Origin: Planctomycetota bacterium
GTDB taxonomy: Bacteria; Planctomycetota; Phycisphaerae; Sedimentisphaerales; Anaerohalosphaeraceae
Reading direction: 5' to 3'
Length of the DNA: 64,000 bases
Assembly (NCBI GenBank): GCA_016873215.1
Contig: VGXU01000005.1
Coordinates: 17,840 to 81,839, forward strand
Shown here: piece by piece, positions 47,767 through 56,991 of the stretch
Layout: every line of letters begins with the position of its first letter
Position numbering within the stretch: position 1 is the first letter of the stretch
Notes under the pieces: model-generated
Database searches by the model: none
What the model was told of the DNA's origin: nothing
Seen by the model: the letters and a program-made list of their open reading frames with translations, nothing else
Translations under genes and position numbers: made by a program

Positions 47767-49482
47767 ATGGCAAATAAAATAAAAGCAAGTTGTTTATCGG
47801 AAATTAAAAAAGCGACCCCTAAAACCCCCGTCATCGGCGTTTTTGCTCCGTGTGATCCGCGCATTGACAAAGCCAGCCGGACGCGGGCGCAGAATATTAT
47901 CGCGATTATTGCCAACACCATTAGCGGACAGGTGGTTTTGCCGGACAAAACGGCGATACCCGTTGTCTATTCGTCCGTGCTGGTGGACAGTGAGGCACAG
48001 GCCGACGTTGTCGCCCAGCAATTCCGCAAGGCGGGCGTGGATATTCTTGTCTGTGCTCCCGATACGTGGGCGTTTCCGCAGTTGACGACGATTTCGCTGC
48101 TCCAGCAGTTTCCGAAAGAAACGCCGCTCAATATCACCTGCGGCAACAGCGGCCCCAAGCCGGGCGTGGTCTATGCTCACGCGTTAGCCGGCGCCATCAG
48201 CCAGTACGGCAAGATGGTACACCTCAATGTCGGCAGCTGGCCGGACACCGGGCAGGAACCGCAGATGAGCCCGGCAACCGCCACGGCATTGATTGACTGG
48301 TGTTATGCCGCGGTGACGATGACGGCGCTAAAGGGCCGGCGCGTGATGATTTTCGGCCATGATTCGATGGGGATGGAGACGGCGCTGGCGCATATCCTGC
48401 CAACCCGCAACACGTTTGGGCTGGAAATCACCCGTCTCGATATGAAACTGCTGGCGGACATGCTCGGCAAAGAAGCGTATGACAAAAAAGAGCTGCGTGA
48501 ACTGCGGGGCTGGATTGATAAGAATATCGGCAAGCGTCTCGAGATCAAAACGGAAGCCGACAGTAAACGTTTCGACCAGAGCCTGGCGATGTACCTGATT
48601 AACCGCGACCTGATGGCGAATCTGAACGCCGTCGGCGGCGGATTTATGAGCCAGCTCGAATGGGGCAGCGACCCGCGAGGTATTCCGCTGCCGGTTGCCG
48701 ATGCGATGGAATCGATGTTCAACAGCACCTTCGACCACAACGGCCCCAAAGCCCCGCTGCCCTATGCCACCGAAGCCGATGTGCAGGGACTACTGACGAT
48801 GTTGTTTATGACCTATCTGTCCGGCGGCAATCCGCCTCTGTTTATGGACTTCCGCAAGGTCTGGGAAGGATGGGAAATCGAAGCCCTCGCCAAGAAGCTC
48901 GGCCTCAAGATCAGCCCCAAAGCCGACTTCATCCAAAAAGGCCTCGTCGATGGCGACAATTCCGGCTCAGCCGCCTTTGACTGGGCATGCAAACCCGGCA
49001 GCAGTGTCAAAGACATCATGAAAGGCATCTCCATGCCTCTGGCCGATTCCGGTTACTTCCCCGGCGGCGGCAACAGCGTTACCTTTATGACCCCCGAAGG
49101 CGTCGAAGGCATCGCCGGGCGGATGGCATACAGCAGTCTCAACAACAAGTTCTCCCTCATCTGGGACGAAGCCTACACCACTTCCGTCCCCGCTAAACTC
49201 GGCAAAGCCATGTGCGACCTGACCACCCCGACCTGGCCGCATACCTTTGTGGTTCCAAAATATGCCAGCATGGTTGAATACAAGCAATATGCCCCGGCCA
49301 ATCACTTCCACATGACGTGGGATTTGCCGGTTTCGCGTTTGCAGTACTGGATGGATTTGGCGGGTATCCTGAGCGTGACGCCGTGGGCGGCGCGCCCGGC
49401 TTTCATCGAAGAAACGGACCGGCCATTGCCTCTGATTTATCATCTCAACGGCGGCGAAAAAAGCTTTAAGAGTTTGAAATAG
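47767..49482 (+). CDS. fucI: L-fucose isomerase
   Basis: FucI converts L-fucose to L-fuculose and also accepts D-arabinose. The 571-residue product shows the candidate metal ligands Glu336 (TEADV) and Asp361 (FMDFRK), almost at the E. coli positions, and a C-terminal ANHFHMTWD segment with the third ligand histidine. Fuculokinase and fuculose-phosphate aldolase are not in this window, so the pathway must be completed elsewhere. Confidence 0.92.
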   Translation: MANKIKASCLSEIKKATPKTPVIGVFAPCDPRIDKASRTRAQNIIAIIANTISGQVVLPDKTAIPVVYSSVLVDSEAQADVVAQQFRKAGVDILVCAPDTWAFPQLTTISLLQQFPKETPLNITCGNSGPKPGVVYAHALAGAISQYGKMVHLNVGSWPDTGQEPQMSPATATALIDWCYAAVTMTALKGRRVMIFGHDSMGMETALAHILPTRNTFGLEITRLDMKLLADMLGKEAYDKKELRELRGWIDKNIGKRLEIKTEADSKRFDQSLAMYLINRDLMANLNAVGGGFMSQLEWGSDPRGIPLPVADAMESMFNSTFDHNGPKAPLPYATEADVQGLLTMLFMTYLSGGNPPLFMDFRKVWEGWEIEALAKKLGLKISPKADFIQKGLVDGDNSGSAAFDWACKPGSSVKDIMKGISMPLADSGYFPGGGNSVTFMTPEGVEGIAGRMAYSSLNNKFSLIWDEAYTTSVPAKLGKAMCDLTTPTWPHTFVVPKYASMVEYKQYAPANHFHMTWDLPVSRLQYWMDLAGILSVTPWAARPAFIEETDRPLPLIYHLNGGEKSFKSLK

Positions 49483-49589
49483 GTGGGCAGCGCCTAGCCT
49501 CCGGCAACCGACGGGATGAAAATTTTTAATAACGCTGTTAATTATGTGCGGATGAATTTGCACTAAAAACAGAGGTGGAAAATAAAATA

Positions 49590-50201
49590 ATGAATATTTC
49601 AATCCGGTTGGAAGAAAAGCAAGATTACAAAAAGGTGGAGTATTTAATCCGAGAGGCTTTTTGGGACTTGTATCGGCCGGGGTGTGTCGAACATTTGATC
49701 GTTCACAACATAAGAGAAGTGCGTGCCTTTGTAGGAGAATTAAGTTATGTCGCCTGCGATGGGGATACTGTTGTCGGCAACATCATTTATTCGAAGGCAA
49801 AAGTGGTTGATGATAAAAATAAGGTATTTGAGGTTTTGTGTATGGGGCCGTTTGGAGTATTGCCTCCTTTTCAAAAAAAGGGCATCGGTTCGCTGCTGAT
49901 GAACCATTCCATTAAAAAAGCAAGAGAGCTTGGGTTTAAGGCGATTGTTATTTTTGGTGATCCGAAATATTATCAGCGATTTGGTTTTGTCAACGCCGGT
50001 AATTATGGAATTACCACGCCTTCCGGTGAAAATTTTGATGCGTTTATGGCATTGGAATTATCCGGCGGAGCCCTTGACGGAATAGCAGGCAAATTTTATG
50101 GAGACACTGTTTTCGAGGTAAAAGACGAGGAGCTTGAAGTTTTTGAAAGGGAATTTCCTTATAAAGAAAAACATGTTACAGATACTCAGCTGTGGCATTA
50201 G
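49590..50201 (+). CDS. GNAT N-acetyltransferase (YhbS-like)
   Basis: The 203-residue protein has the GNAT acetyl-CoA-binding pattern (VLPPFQKKGIGSLLM) and the YhbS-type GDPKYYQRFGF strand. Substrate is unknown. An AGAGGTGG site precedes the ATG at 49590; an in-frame GTG at 49575 is unlikely. The region is more A/T rich than its neighbours, so it may have been acquired separately from the fuc genes. Confidence 0.85.
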   Translation: MNISIRLEEKQDYKKVEYLIREAFWDLYRPGCVEHLIVHNIREVRAFVGELSYVACDGDTVVGNIIYSKAKVVDDKNKVFEVLCMGPFGVLPPFQKKGIGSLLMNHSIKKARELGFKAIVIFGDPKYYQRFGFVNAGNYGITTPSGENFDAFMALELSGGALDGIAGKFYGDTVFEVKDEELEVFEREFPYKEKHVTDTQLWH

Positions 50202-50231
50202 GGAAAACCGGGGACGGTTGACCGGCATCCT

Positions 50232-50633
50232 TTAGACATCTTCCAGTTTTTTTTCTTTTCGATAAACCATTCCATCGAAAATTGCGATTAAGCCGCCGGT
50301 GTCATCCGTGACCCTTACATCGTAGGTTGCCAGCTTGGGATTTCTCGACGTTTCTTTGGCCTGTGCGAATAACATTCCCTTATTTACGGCTTTGACAAAT
50401 GAAATATTTACATTGATCGCAACCGCCACGGTGCCATGTGAATTGGACGCCGCCGCAAATGCGAGGTCCGCCAATGTAAATATGGCACCTCCCTGAACAG
50501 TCCCGACGCCGTTAAGATGGTCGCCGGTTATATTCATCCTGGCTTTGGCACAGCCTTCCGATACCTCCGTCAGTTCAATCCCGCAGTGCTTCGCAAACGT
50601 GTCTTTTTTGAAAAATTCCTTAATTTTCTCCAC
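50232..50633 (-). CDS. PaaI-type hotdog thioesterase
   Basis: This 133-residue protein has the hotdog motif HLNGVGTVQGGAIFTLADLA with Asn41 and Asp56, but Gln47 replaces the histidine of the usual HGG. It should hydrolyse acyl- or phenylacetyl-CoA thioesters. A GTG start at 50633 has an AGGA site and gives the typical family start MEKIKEFFKK; the ATG 31 codons upstream adds an unrelated extension. The paaK gene 4 kb away makes an aryl-CoA substrate attractive but unproven. Confidence 0.82.
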   Translation of the reverse strand: MEKIKEFFKKDTFAKHCGIELTEVSEGCAKARMNITGDHLNGVGTVQGGAIFTLADLAFAAASNSHGTVAVAINVNISFVKAVNKGMLFAQAKETSRNPKLATYDVRVTDDTGGLIAIFDGMVYRKEKKLEDV

Positions 50634-50837
50634 GAAACTTTCCTCGCAATTCAATATTTTAGAAAACAGGTCGGATAATTCCCCGTCAAATACACCGGAT
50701 GCGCCGGATAAATTGCTGTATTGCAAAAATACTTCGCAACATAATATCTGTTCTTGGTAATCTTGCCGTTTTATAAATCCTTCTCACCGTGCTGCGAACT
50801 TGGCGCAGAAGGTCAATAAAAAGTTACATAGATGTTC

Positions 50838-51959
50838 TTAGTTTTTCGGTACAGCCTTTTCGGTCAGTATCTCGTCGATACGTTTTTTATAGCCTTCTAT
50901 GCTGCGATTTGTAAGCTTCAGGCCGTTAATTAAAATAGCAGGTGTGGCTTTCACATTGCATTTATTCGCAATGGCCTTGTCAGTTTTAAGCAGTTCATCC
51001 ATCATAGCTACATTGCTTGTCACTTTATCAAATTTGTCTAAATCCAGGCTGATCTTTTTCGCATAGACTCGCAAATCCGCAATTTCGAGCTTTTTAGGAT
51101 CAGCCATAATCATATCATACATTTTCCAGAACGCATCGTTACCGCCTTTCTGGAGAGCAAGTTCCACTGCCGCGTGAGCAGGCTTTGCCTTTGTATGAAA
51201 GCCGAGAGGGAAATGCTTAAACACCAGCCGGACCTTTCCGGGGTACTGTTTAAGAATTTCCTTTAATGTCGGATATTCGCGAACACAATAAGGACACTGC
51301 AAGTCAACAAACTCAACAATGGTTACCGGCGCATCTTTTACCCCCTGAATCGGTGATGAACCCACTTCAATATCATAGATTGTCATATCAATCTGGCTTT
51401 CAGCCGTGGGCCTTGGATTTACTCCAACAGTTCCATTGCTGTTCTTAAACGCGGCTGTAAGTGCCTTCATTTCCTGGTTCAATGAGCGAAGTTCTCTCCG
51501 CAAGCCAGCCACCTCGCTGCGCAGAGCACGTATTTCTTCCTCTGTGGGATTACGCTCAATAGTGAAATTAAAGCCCACCTCCGTTTTTGCGTTGGCCGGA
51601 TCATTCGTTTCGACATAGACCACCCGCCTGATGATGCCGGCCGGAATTTCACTTTTGTTAAATTTGACAAATATCTCGCCTCCCTCGCCAGCTTTAATTA
51701 ACTTGTCACCGTCATACCCTTTAAAGCATAAACAGGGTCCTGATACATTACGAATCTCAAGATTGGTTTTGCCGGCATTAGATAAGACCATAGTCCCTAC
51801 TATCTCTTCAACATCGTGGGGGATAGAGCCAAGATCGATCTCATTCTGGTCGATAATAAGGACAGGACCATCTGCAGGCGAAGACTTTTCGTCAGACCCT
51901 ATACAATAATGAGTTGTTAATAAACATAGCAATGTAAAAAAAACAAAAAAACGATTCAT
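50838..51959 (-). CDS. Secreted DUF1573-DsbA fusion protein
   Basis: The 373-residue product has a signal peptide, a DUF1573 beta-domain (about 33-130), a short coiled coil (139-168) and a DsbA-like thioredoxin domain (about 190-370) with active-site CPYC (Cys222, Cys225) and a TP cis-proline. It should catalyse disulfide formation or exchange outside the cytoplasm. The cysteine-rich protein gene lies just upstream on the same strand, with 169 bases between. Confidence 0.88.
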   Translation of the reverse strand: MNRFFVFFTLLCLLTTHYCIGSDEKSSPADGPVLIIDQNEIDLGSIPHDVEEIVGTMVLSNAGKTNLEIRNVSGPCLCFKGYDGDKLIKAGEGGEIFVKFNKSEIPAGIIRRVVYVETNDPANAKTEVGFNFTIERNPTEEEIRALRSEVAGLRRELRSLNQEMKALTAAFKNSNGTVGVNPRPTAESQIDMTIYDIEVGSSPIQGVKDAPVTIVEFVDLQCPYCVREYPTLKEILKQYPGKVRLVFKHFPLGFHTKAKPAHAAVELALQKGGNDAFWKMYDMIMADPKKLEIADLRVYAKKISLDLDKFDKVTSNVAMMDELLKTDKAIANKCNVKATPAILINGLKLTNRSIEGYKKRIDEILTEKAVPKN

Positions 51960-52128
51960 ATTGAAACCTTTCAACCTATTCCATAATACTTGTCATGGAA
52001 GGGTTCTTGACAAGGACTAATCACTTCGCCGCAACAGGCATCAATTTGCACAGGTACCATGAATTTGCCTTTATGGCCTGTCCTCCTTCAGTTGATAACC
52101 ATTGCTTTCATGACATTTCTTTTGTCAG

Positions 52129-54633
52129 TTAATGATAAAGCCAATAATCAGCAAAAATCGCCAGGTCTTCTATATCAACGTCACCGTCACGGTCTATGTC
52201 CGCATCACCGCACCAATCTGAACTGCTGCAGTTGTCGTTGCTCCATGCGGATGCAAGCTTCGAATAATCCGCAAGGTCAACCTTTTCGTTCCTGTCCATA
52301 TCAACAGTTATCAGCGGCCTCATACGAAACTGAGCAATTGGTACATTGAACGCCAGTTTAATGGGAAAAATCATACCGTCTTCAGGGTCAGTCAGCGGGC
52401 TGATACCCCTCAGGCGAAATTCTTTTACGCCATGTCCCAGCAAAGCGACGAAATCAACTGCCTGTCCGGGCCCGAATGCCCCCAGGGTAACATCATTGAC
52501 ATCTATGGTAAAGATATCGTTAAAACCCGTTGGAAAGTCAAGTATCTTCGTGAACAGAGCATTATTGGGATCTGTCATACTATACACATATCCGTATGCA
52601 ATATTCGGTTCATAACTGCCGCCACTCGGTCCGCCAAGTTCAAAAACACCTCGAGGCAGGCAGTCCTGGGGCACGGGGCAATTCCACGGTTCCCACGGCG
52701 GAATGGGGTTATTTAGAGACCCGCCGGGACATGCCCCCTGTCCACACGATGCAATTGCTACGCCCCCCCTTGACATACACTCTCTCATTGTCAACTCCAT
52801 ACATACGCCTGGCCCCAGGCAGCAGGGGCCCATCGGTCCCTCGCTTTCCTGGCAGTCGATACCTTCTCCCAGCCACTCACCACTGCACGCTGAGGCCGTG
52901 GTTTGAACGCACTCTCCCGGGCCAAGACGGCAGGCTCCCATCCTCATCATCAGGCAATCCGGGCACAACCCATCCTCTCCCGGTTCGCAGATTCCGTTAC
53001 CGCATATCGGCATCGGTCTGGGACACGACATACTTAAACAACTGCTGCCCGGTCCATTGAAGCTACCGCCGCTATTCCAGCATTCTCCTTCGTTTAGCTC
53101 CATGCATTCACCCATCGGCATACAGCAGGCACCCGTTGCCGGCGGACACATTCCACAGGAACTTCCCGGGCCTTGCCAGTGACCATCATAACAACCGCCT
53201 GGTTCTGTCGTCATACATGTGCCATCATTCCGGCAGCACGCACCCATCATCATATAGAACGGGGGTGGACACATACCGCAGGTGCTGCCCGGCCCCTGCC
53301 ACATCCCCGTGCATTGGTCTTCCGTTACCTCTCCCATACAGCCCGTCATTGGGTCGCAGCAGGCGCCGACTGCATTATTGGAAGGACCGATGATTTCAAA
53401 AGCCATATCGGCAGGTGCACCGGCATATTGATAATGGCCACTGGGATACCAAAGCCGTGTCCACGAACCAGCTTCATCCCAGACTGCATTGGATGCACTC
53501 TGACCCTGCTGTGTAGTAACCCAGCCAAAATAAGCACTGCCGTCCGTCGGAACAGCCGACACCGACAGCCAGTATATAGTGCCGCCGCCTTGTTGAACGA
53601 ACTCTCGGCTGTAAAGGTCGAAACTATATTTATAGTATGCATTACCAACACCATATTCGAAATAATCTATAGTGGGCCGGTAGAATCCGACATTTGCGGC
53701 AACAGAAACCTGTTGAGCAGTGAATTGGCCCGGTTGATAAGTACGGGACCAAATCACCTGGCCTGGAGTTGCAAATCCGGTCGGACTTTGCTCTGCCGGG
53801 ATATTAGCGCGAATCGTCAAAACAAACTCCGCATCTGTTGGATTGTTGTTTGGCAGATAATCTTGATACCAAAATCCCCAGATTGAAATACGTCTTACGG
53901 AACCATATTCCTGACACTCAAAATCATCAGCGAGCGAAGCAACGTCTGGCCATACAGCCATGCCATAACTATCCGGCTGACGCCCCCATTTCATACCACA
54001 TTGGTCACATGTCGTTCCCACGCCCATCCACTCGCCGTTGTAGCACTCTGTTTGACGGGTTTCCATACATGTGCCATCTGTCCGGCAGCAGGCACCCATC
54101 ACCGGAGGACATTGTCCGCATGAACTACCGGGACCCTGCCATGTCCCATCGTAGCACCCTCCCGGAGATGTGGGCATACATGTACCGTCATTGCGGCAAC
54201 AGGCCCCCATCATCATCGGACACGGCGAACTTGCGCACGTGGTTCCCACGCCATTCCACATAAATGGACAGTTACCCTGAGTAGTTTCGAAACAGTAACC
54301 AGCCATTGTGTCGCAGCAGGCGCCTGTCATCGGCGGACACATTCCACAGGAACTTCCAGGGCCTTGCCACTGACCATCGTAACAACCGCCTGGATCTGTC
54401 GTCATACATGTGCCATCATTCCGGCAGCACGCGCCCATCATCATCTGACAATCCGGGCACCATCCTTCCTCACCCGGCTCGCAGATCATGTTGCCGCACA
54501 TCGGACCACCACAATCCGGACACCACCCTTCCTCTCCCGGCTCGCACATCCAATTACCACATTCCCCAGATGCTGTTTGGCTTGCTGCAATTAACATTAC
54601 GGTGATTGCTGCAAAAAATAGCACCTGCTTCAT
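52129..54633 (-). CDS. Cysteine-rich modular secreted protein with dockerin-like tail
   Basis: This 834-residue protein has a signal peptide (about 1-22) and twelve small Cys modules of two kinds. Three follow the pattern CGN-x2-CEPGE-x-G-x-CPDC, and most of the rest the pattern GACC-x-n-GTCM-x-n-C-Y-x-GP-GSSC-G-x-C. They flank a globular domain (about 225-420) with few cysteines. About 69 cysteines occur in all. The last 58 residues hold two D-x-D-x-x-x-x-D-x-x-D loops typical of Phycisphaerae dockerin-like domains. Near-identical modules imply recent internal duplication. Function unknown; surface display is likely. Confidence 0.82.
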   Translation of the reverse strand: MKQVLFFAAITVMLIAASQTASGECGNWMCEPGEEGWCPDCGGPMCGNMICEPGEEGWCPDCQMMMGACCRNDGTCMTTDPGGCYDGQWQGPGSSCGMCPPMTGACCDTMAGYCFETTQGNCPFMWNGVGTTCASSPCPMMMGACCRNDGTCMPTSPGGCYDGTWQGPGSSCGQCPPVMGACCRTDGTCMETRQTECYNGEWMGVGTTCDQCGMKWGRQPDSYGMAVWPDVASLADDFECQEYGSVRRISIWGFWYQDYLPNNNPTDAEFVLTIRANIPAEQSPTGFATPGQVIWSRTYQPGQFTAQQVSVAANVGFYRPTIDYFEYGVGNAYYKYSFDLYSREFVQQGGGTIYWLSVSAVPTDGSAYFGWVTTQQGQSASNAVWDEAGSWTRLWYPSGHYQYAGAPADMAFEIIGPSNNAVGACCDPMTGCMGEVTEDQCTGMWQGPGSTCGMCPPPFYMMMGACCRNDGTCMTTEPGGCYDGHWQGPGSSCGMCPPATGACCMPMGECMELNEGECWNSGGSFNGPGSSCLSMSCPRPMPICGNGICEPGEDGLCPDCLMMRMGACRLGPGECVQTTASACSGEWLGEGIDCQESEGPMGPCCLGPGVCMELTMRECMSRGGVAIASCGQGACPGGSLNNPIPPWEPWNCPVPQDCLPRGVFELGGPSGGSYEPNIAYGYVYSMTDPNNALFTKILDFPTGFNDIFTIDVNDVTLGAFGPGQAVDFVALLGHGVKEFRLRGISPLTDPEDGMIFPIKLAFNVPIAQFRMRPLITVDMDRNEKVDLADYSKLASAWSNDNCSSSDWCGDADIDRDGDVDIEDLAIFADYWLYH

Positions 54634-54724
54634 TCTAAAATTCTCCTGTATTTTCCTGAAAATACCTTCTCGCCACTCAAAATCCCAAAACAGCCAAATT
54701 TCAGATTGCTATTATCTGGGATTT

Positions 54725-54753
54725 CCTATATAAACACTTGCCTACACAATCAA
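54725..54753 (-). promoter_or_regulatory. Candidate promoter for the cysteine-rich protein gene
   Basis: On the minus strand TTGATT (54753-54748) and TATAGG (54730-54725) are 17 bases apart, about 90 bases before the ATG. The region is A/T rich and other weak matches exist. The rest of this 300-base gap shows only the hairpin at 54872-54891. Confidence 0.35.
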
Positions 54754-54871
54754 GCCTTACAATTTCACAATTATACCGAAATTCCCCTCAGATTAATCAT
54801 TTTTTTATGAATTTTGTACCGTTTTTCTGTTTTTCGCCTAACTGCCTTAAAAATAACGACTTATGCTGCTC

Positions 54872-54891
54872 TGCGAAGGTGCGACTTCGCA
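54872..54891 (-). other. Hairpin downstream of paaK
   Basis: TGCGAAG and CTTCGCA pair around a six-base loop about 40 bases after the paaK stop. No T tract follows on the minus strand, so it could be a Rho-dependent or processing element rather than an intrinsic terminator. Confidence 0.35.
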
Positions 54892-54932
54892 AAGTAGAAT
54901 GAACCATTTACAACGTCTCAAAGTGACTGTTG

Positions 54933-56249
54933 TCAGTAACCGGGTCTCTTGTCCAATACACGGCCCTTACCCTCCGCGACCTGAAGCGACTTGGGTTCGA
55001 CAAAAGTGACCTTTGCTTCCACATCCAGAACGGTTCGGATGCGTTTGGCCAGCTGCTCCAAAAAGGTCTCCAAGGCTCTTATTCCATCGATAGAGGGAAA
55101 CTTGCCTGATACCTCCAGACGTATTTCAAGGGTATCCACGCCGCCCGCCCGGTCGAGAATGATTTGGTATTGCGGGTTTTGGCCAACGGTTTCGGTCAGT
55201 ATCTCTTCAATCTGAGAAGGAAAGAATCCCACCCCGCGAAAGCTAATCAAGTCGTCTGTTCGCCCCGTCACCTTTGCCATCCGCAGAAACGTCCTTCCGC
55301 AGGCGCAGGGCTGGGGATTTAAGGATGTAATATCTCCCGTCCGGTAGCGGATAAGCGGGAAGCCCTCTTTGGTGATGGTGGTAAAGACTAATTCTCCCTC
55401 GTCTCCGATTTTCACGGGTTGAAGGGTTTTGGGATTGATGATTTCTACAATAAAATGGTCTTCATTGATATGAAGGCCCTGTCGAGCGTGGCATTCTCCG
55501 GCCACGCCCGGCCCCATCACCTCGGTCAGGCCGTAAGTGTCTGTTAAGGCGATGTGGAGTTGCTGTTCCAACTCTCTGCGGAGCTGATCGCCAAGCGGTT
55601 CGCCGTCAAACAAGGCCAGTTTGAGCTGCAGTTGGTCCGGATGGACATGCATGTCCTCGATTCCTGCGGCAATGTTTACGGCGTGGCTGGGAGTAGTGAT
55701 CAGGACCGTCGTCTTGTAGTCCTTCATAATCATGATCTGTTTTTCCACGCTGGTCGTCAGAGAGGCGGGGATTACAGTTGCTCCAATCTGTTCTGCGCCC
55801 TGGTGGAATCCGAATCCTCCGGCGAAAATATTGTAATCCAGGGCAATCTGGACCACGTCGTGTTCGGTGATGCCCGCGGCGGTGAGCAGACGTGCGACAC
55901 ATTCGGTCCAGTTTCTCAGGTCATTTCGGGTATAACCGACGACGATGGGTTTCTCCGCGGTTCCGGCCGTGGAGTGAATCCGCACAATGTCGCGGAGGGG
56001 AACCGCAAACATATTGTAGGGATAGCTCTTTTGCAGGTCCTGGCGGGTTGTGAAAGGGATATCCCGCAGTGCTTGTAAACTCTTGAGCTTTTGGAGATTA
56101 ACGCGATGGGAGTCGAAGGCCGCTTGATAAAAAACAACATTTCGATAGACCCTGTTGAGTGTGGATTGCAGCCGCTCGATTTGAAGTTGTTCCAGACCAT
56201 CCCGCGGGATAGTCTCACACTGGGAATTGTAGAAAATAGTCTGGCTCAT
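54933..56249 (-). CDS. paaK: Phenylacetate-CoA ligase family enzyme
   Basis: The 438-residue adenylate-forming enzyme activates an aromatic acid to its CoA thioester with ATP. It shows the substrate-binding HSTAGTAEKPIVVGYT loop (a variant of SSGTTGKP), DTYGLTEVMG and YRTGDI motifs, plus a CACGRT segment. Its start is uncertain: ATG at 56249 or ATG at 56264, which overlaps livF by eight bases. As the last gene behind livKHMGF it suggests uptake and activation of phenylacetate or a related aromatic acid. Confidence 0.88.
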   Translation of the reverse strand: MSQTIFYNSQCETIPRDGLEQLQIERLQSTLNRVYRNVVFYQAAFDSHRVNLQKLKSLQALRDIPFTTRQDLQKSYPYNMFAVPLRDIVRIHSTAGTAEKPIVVGYTRNDLRNWTECVARLLTAAGITEHDVVQIALDYNIFAGGFGFHQGAEQIGATVIPASLTTSVEKQIMIMKDYKTTVLITTPSHAVNIAAGIEDMHVHPDQLQLKLALFDGEPLGDQLRRELEQQLHIALTDTYGLTEVMGPGVAGECHARQGLHINEDHFIVEIINPKTLQPVKIGDEGELVFTTITKEGFPLIRYRTGDITSLNPQPCACGRTFLRMAKVTGRTDDLISFRGVGFFPSQIEEILTETVGQNPQYQIILDRAGGVDTLEIRLEVSGKFPSIDGIRALETFLEQLAKRIRTVLDVEAKVTFVEPKSLQVAEGKGRVLDKRPGY

Positions 56250-56256
56250 AGTTTTC

Positions 56257-56991
56257 TCACTCATTAATTTTTTGATAATCTTTTCCGAGGTAAGCTCGCT
56301 GAACCTCCGGATTATCGGATAATTCCCGGGCGGTTCCCTCGAGGACAATTTGTCCCGTTTCAAAAACGTAGCCGCGGTCCGCCACCGCCAATGCCATCTG
56401 TGCGTTTTGTTCGACCAGAAGAATCGTCAGGCCGTTCTGTTTCAATCGTGCAATCGTCTTGTATATATCCCTCACGGTCAGCGGCGCCACCCCGAGAGAA
56501 GGCTCGTCCATCATCAGGAGTTTCGGCTTTGACATCAAAGCCCGTCCAATGGCAAGCATCTGCTGCTGGCCGCCTGAAAGCGTTCCGCCGAGCTGATTGG
56601 CACGTTCCCTGAGGATGCCGAAAAGGTCATATACCTCTTCCATGCTTGCGGCGATATCGGCCGCGGTGCATTTACGTCTGCGATGGTAGGCGCCAAGAAG
56701 AAGATTCTCTTTAACCGTCATCGTGCTGAAGATATGACGGCCCTCAGGAACAAGTGAACAGCCGCCGGCGACGATTTTTTCCGGCGACTCACGGTGGATT
56801 TCCTGCTTATTAAATACCACGGTGCCGCTGCGAGGTCTCAGGATGCCGGCGATAGTCTTGAGAAGCGTGGTCTTTCCCGCTCCGTTGGCCCCGATAATCG
56901 CAACCGCTTCTCCCGGCAATACGTGGAGCGATATGCCTTTCAGAATATGCAGCAGGCCATACCCCGCTTCAAGATTCAATATTCTGAGCAT
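56257..56991 (-). CDS. livF: Branched-chain amino acid ABC transporter ATPase (LivF)
   Basis: This 244-residue ATPase has Walker A GANGAGKTTLLKT, the ABC signature LSGGQQQML and Walker B LLMMDEPSLGV. It pairs with LivG to power import through LivH and LivM. The ATG at 56991 has a GGAG site six bases upstream; earlier in-frame starts overlap livG further. Confidence 0.94.
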   Translation of the reverse strand: MLRILNLEAGYGLLHILKGISLHVLPGEAVAIIGANGAGKTTLLKTIAGILRPRSGTVVFNKQEIHRESPEKIVAGGCSLVPEGRHIFSTMTVKENLLLGAYHRRRKCTAADIAASMEEVYDLFGILRERANQLGGTLSGGQQQMLAIGRALMSKPKLLMMDEPSLGVAPLTVRDIYKTIARLKQNGLTILLVEQNAQMALAVADRGYVFETGQIVLEGTARELSDNPEVQRAYLGKDYQKINE

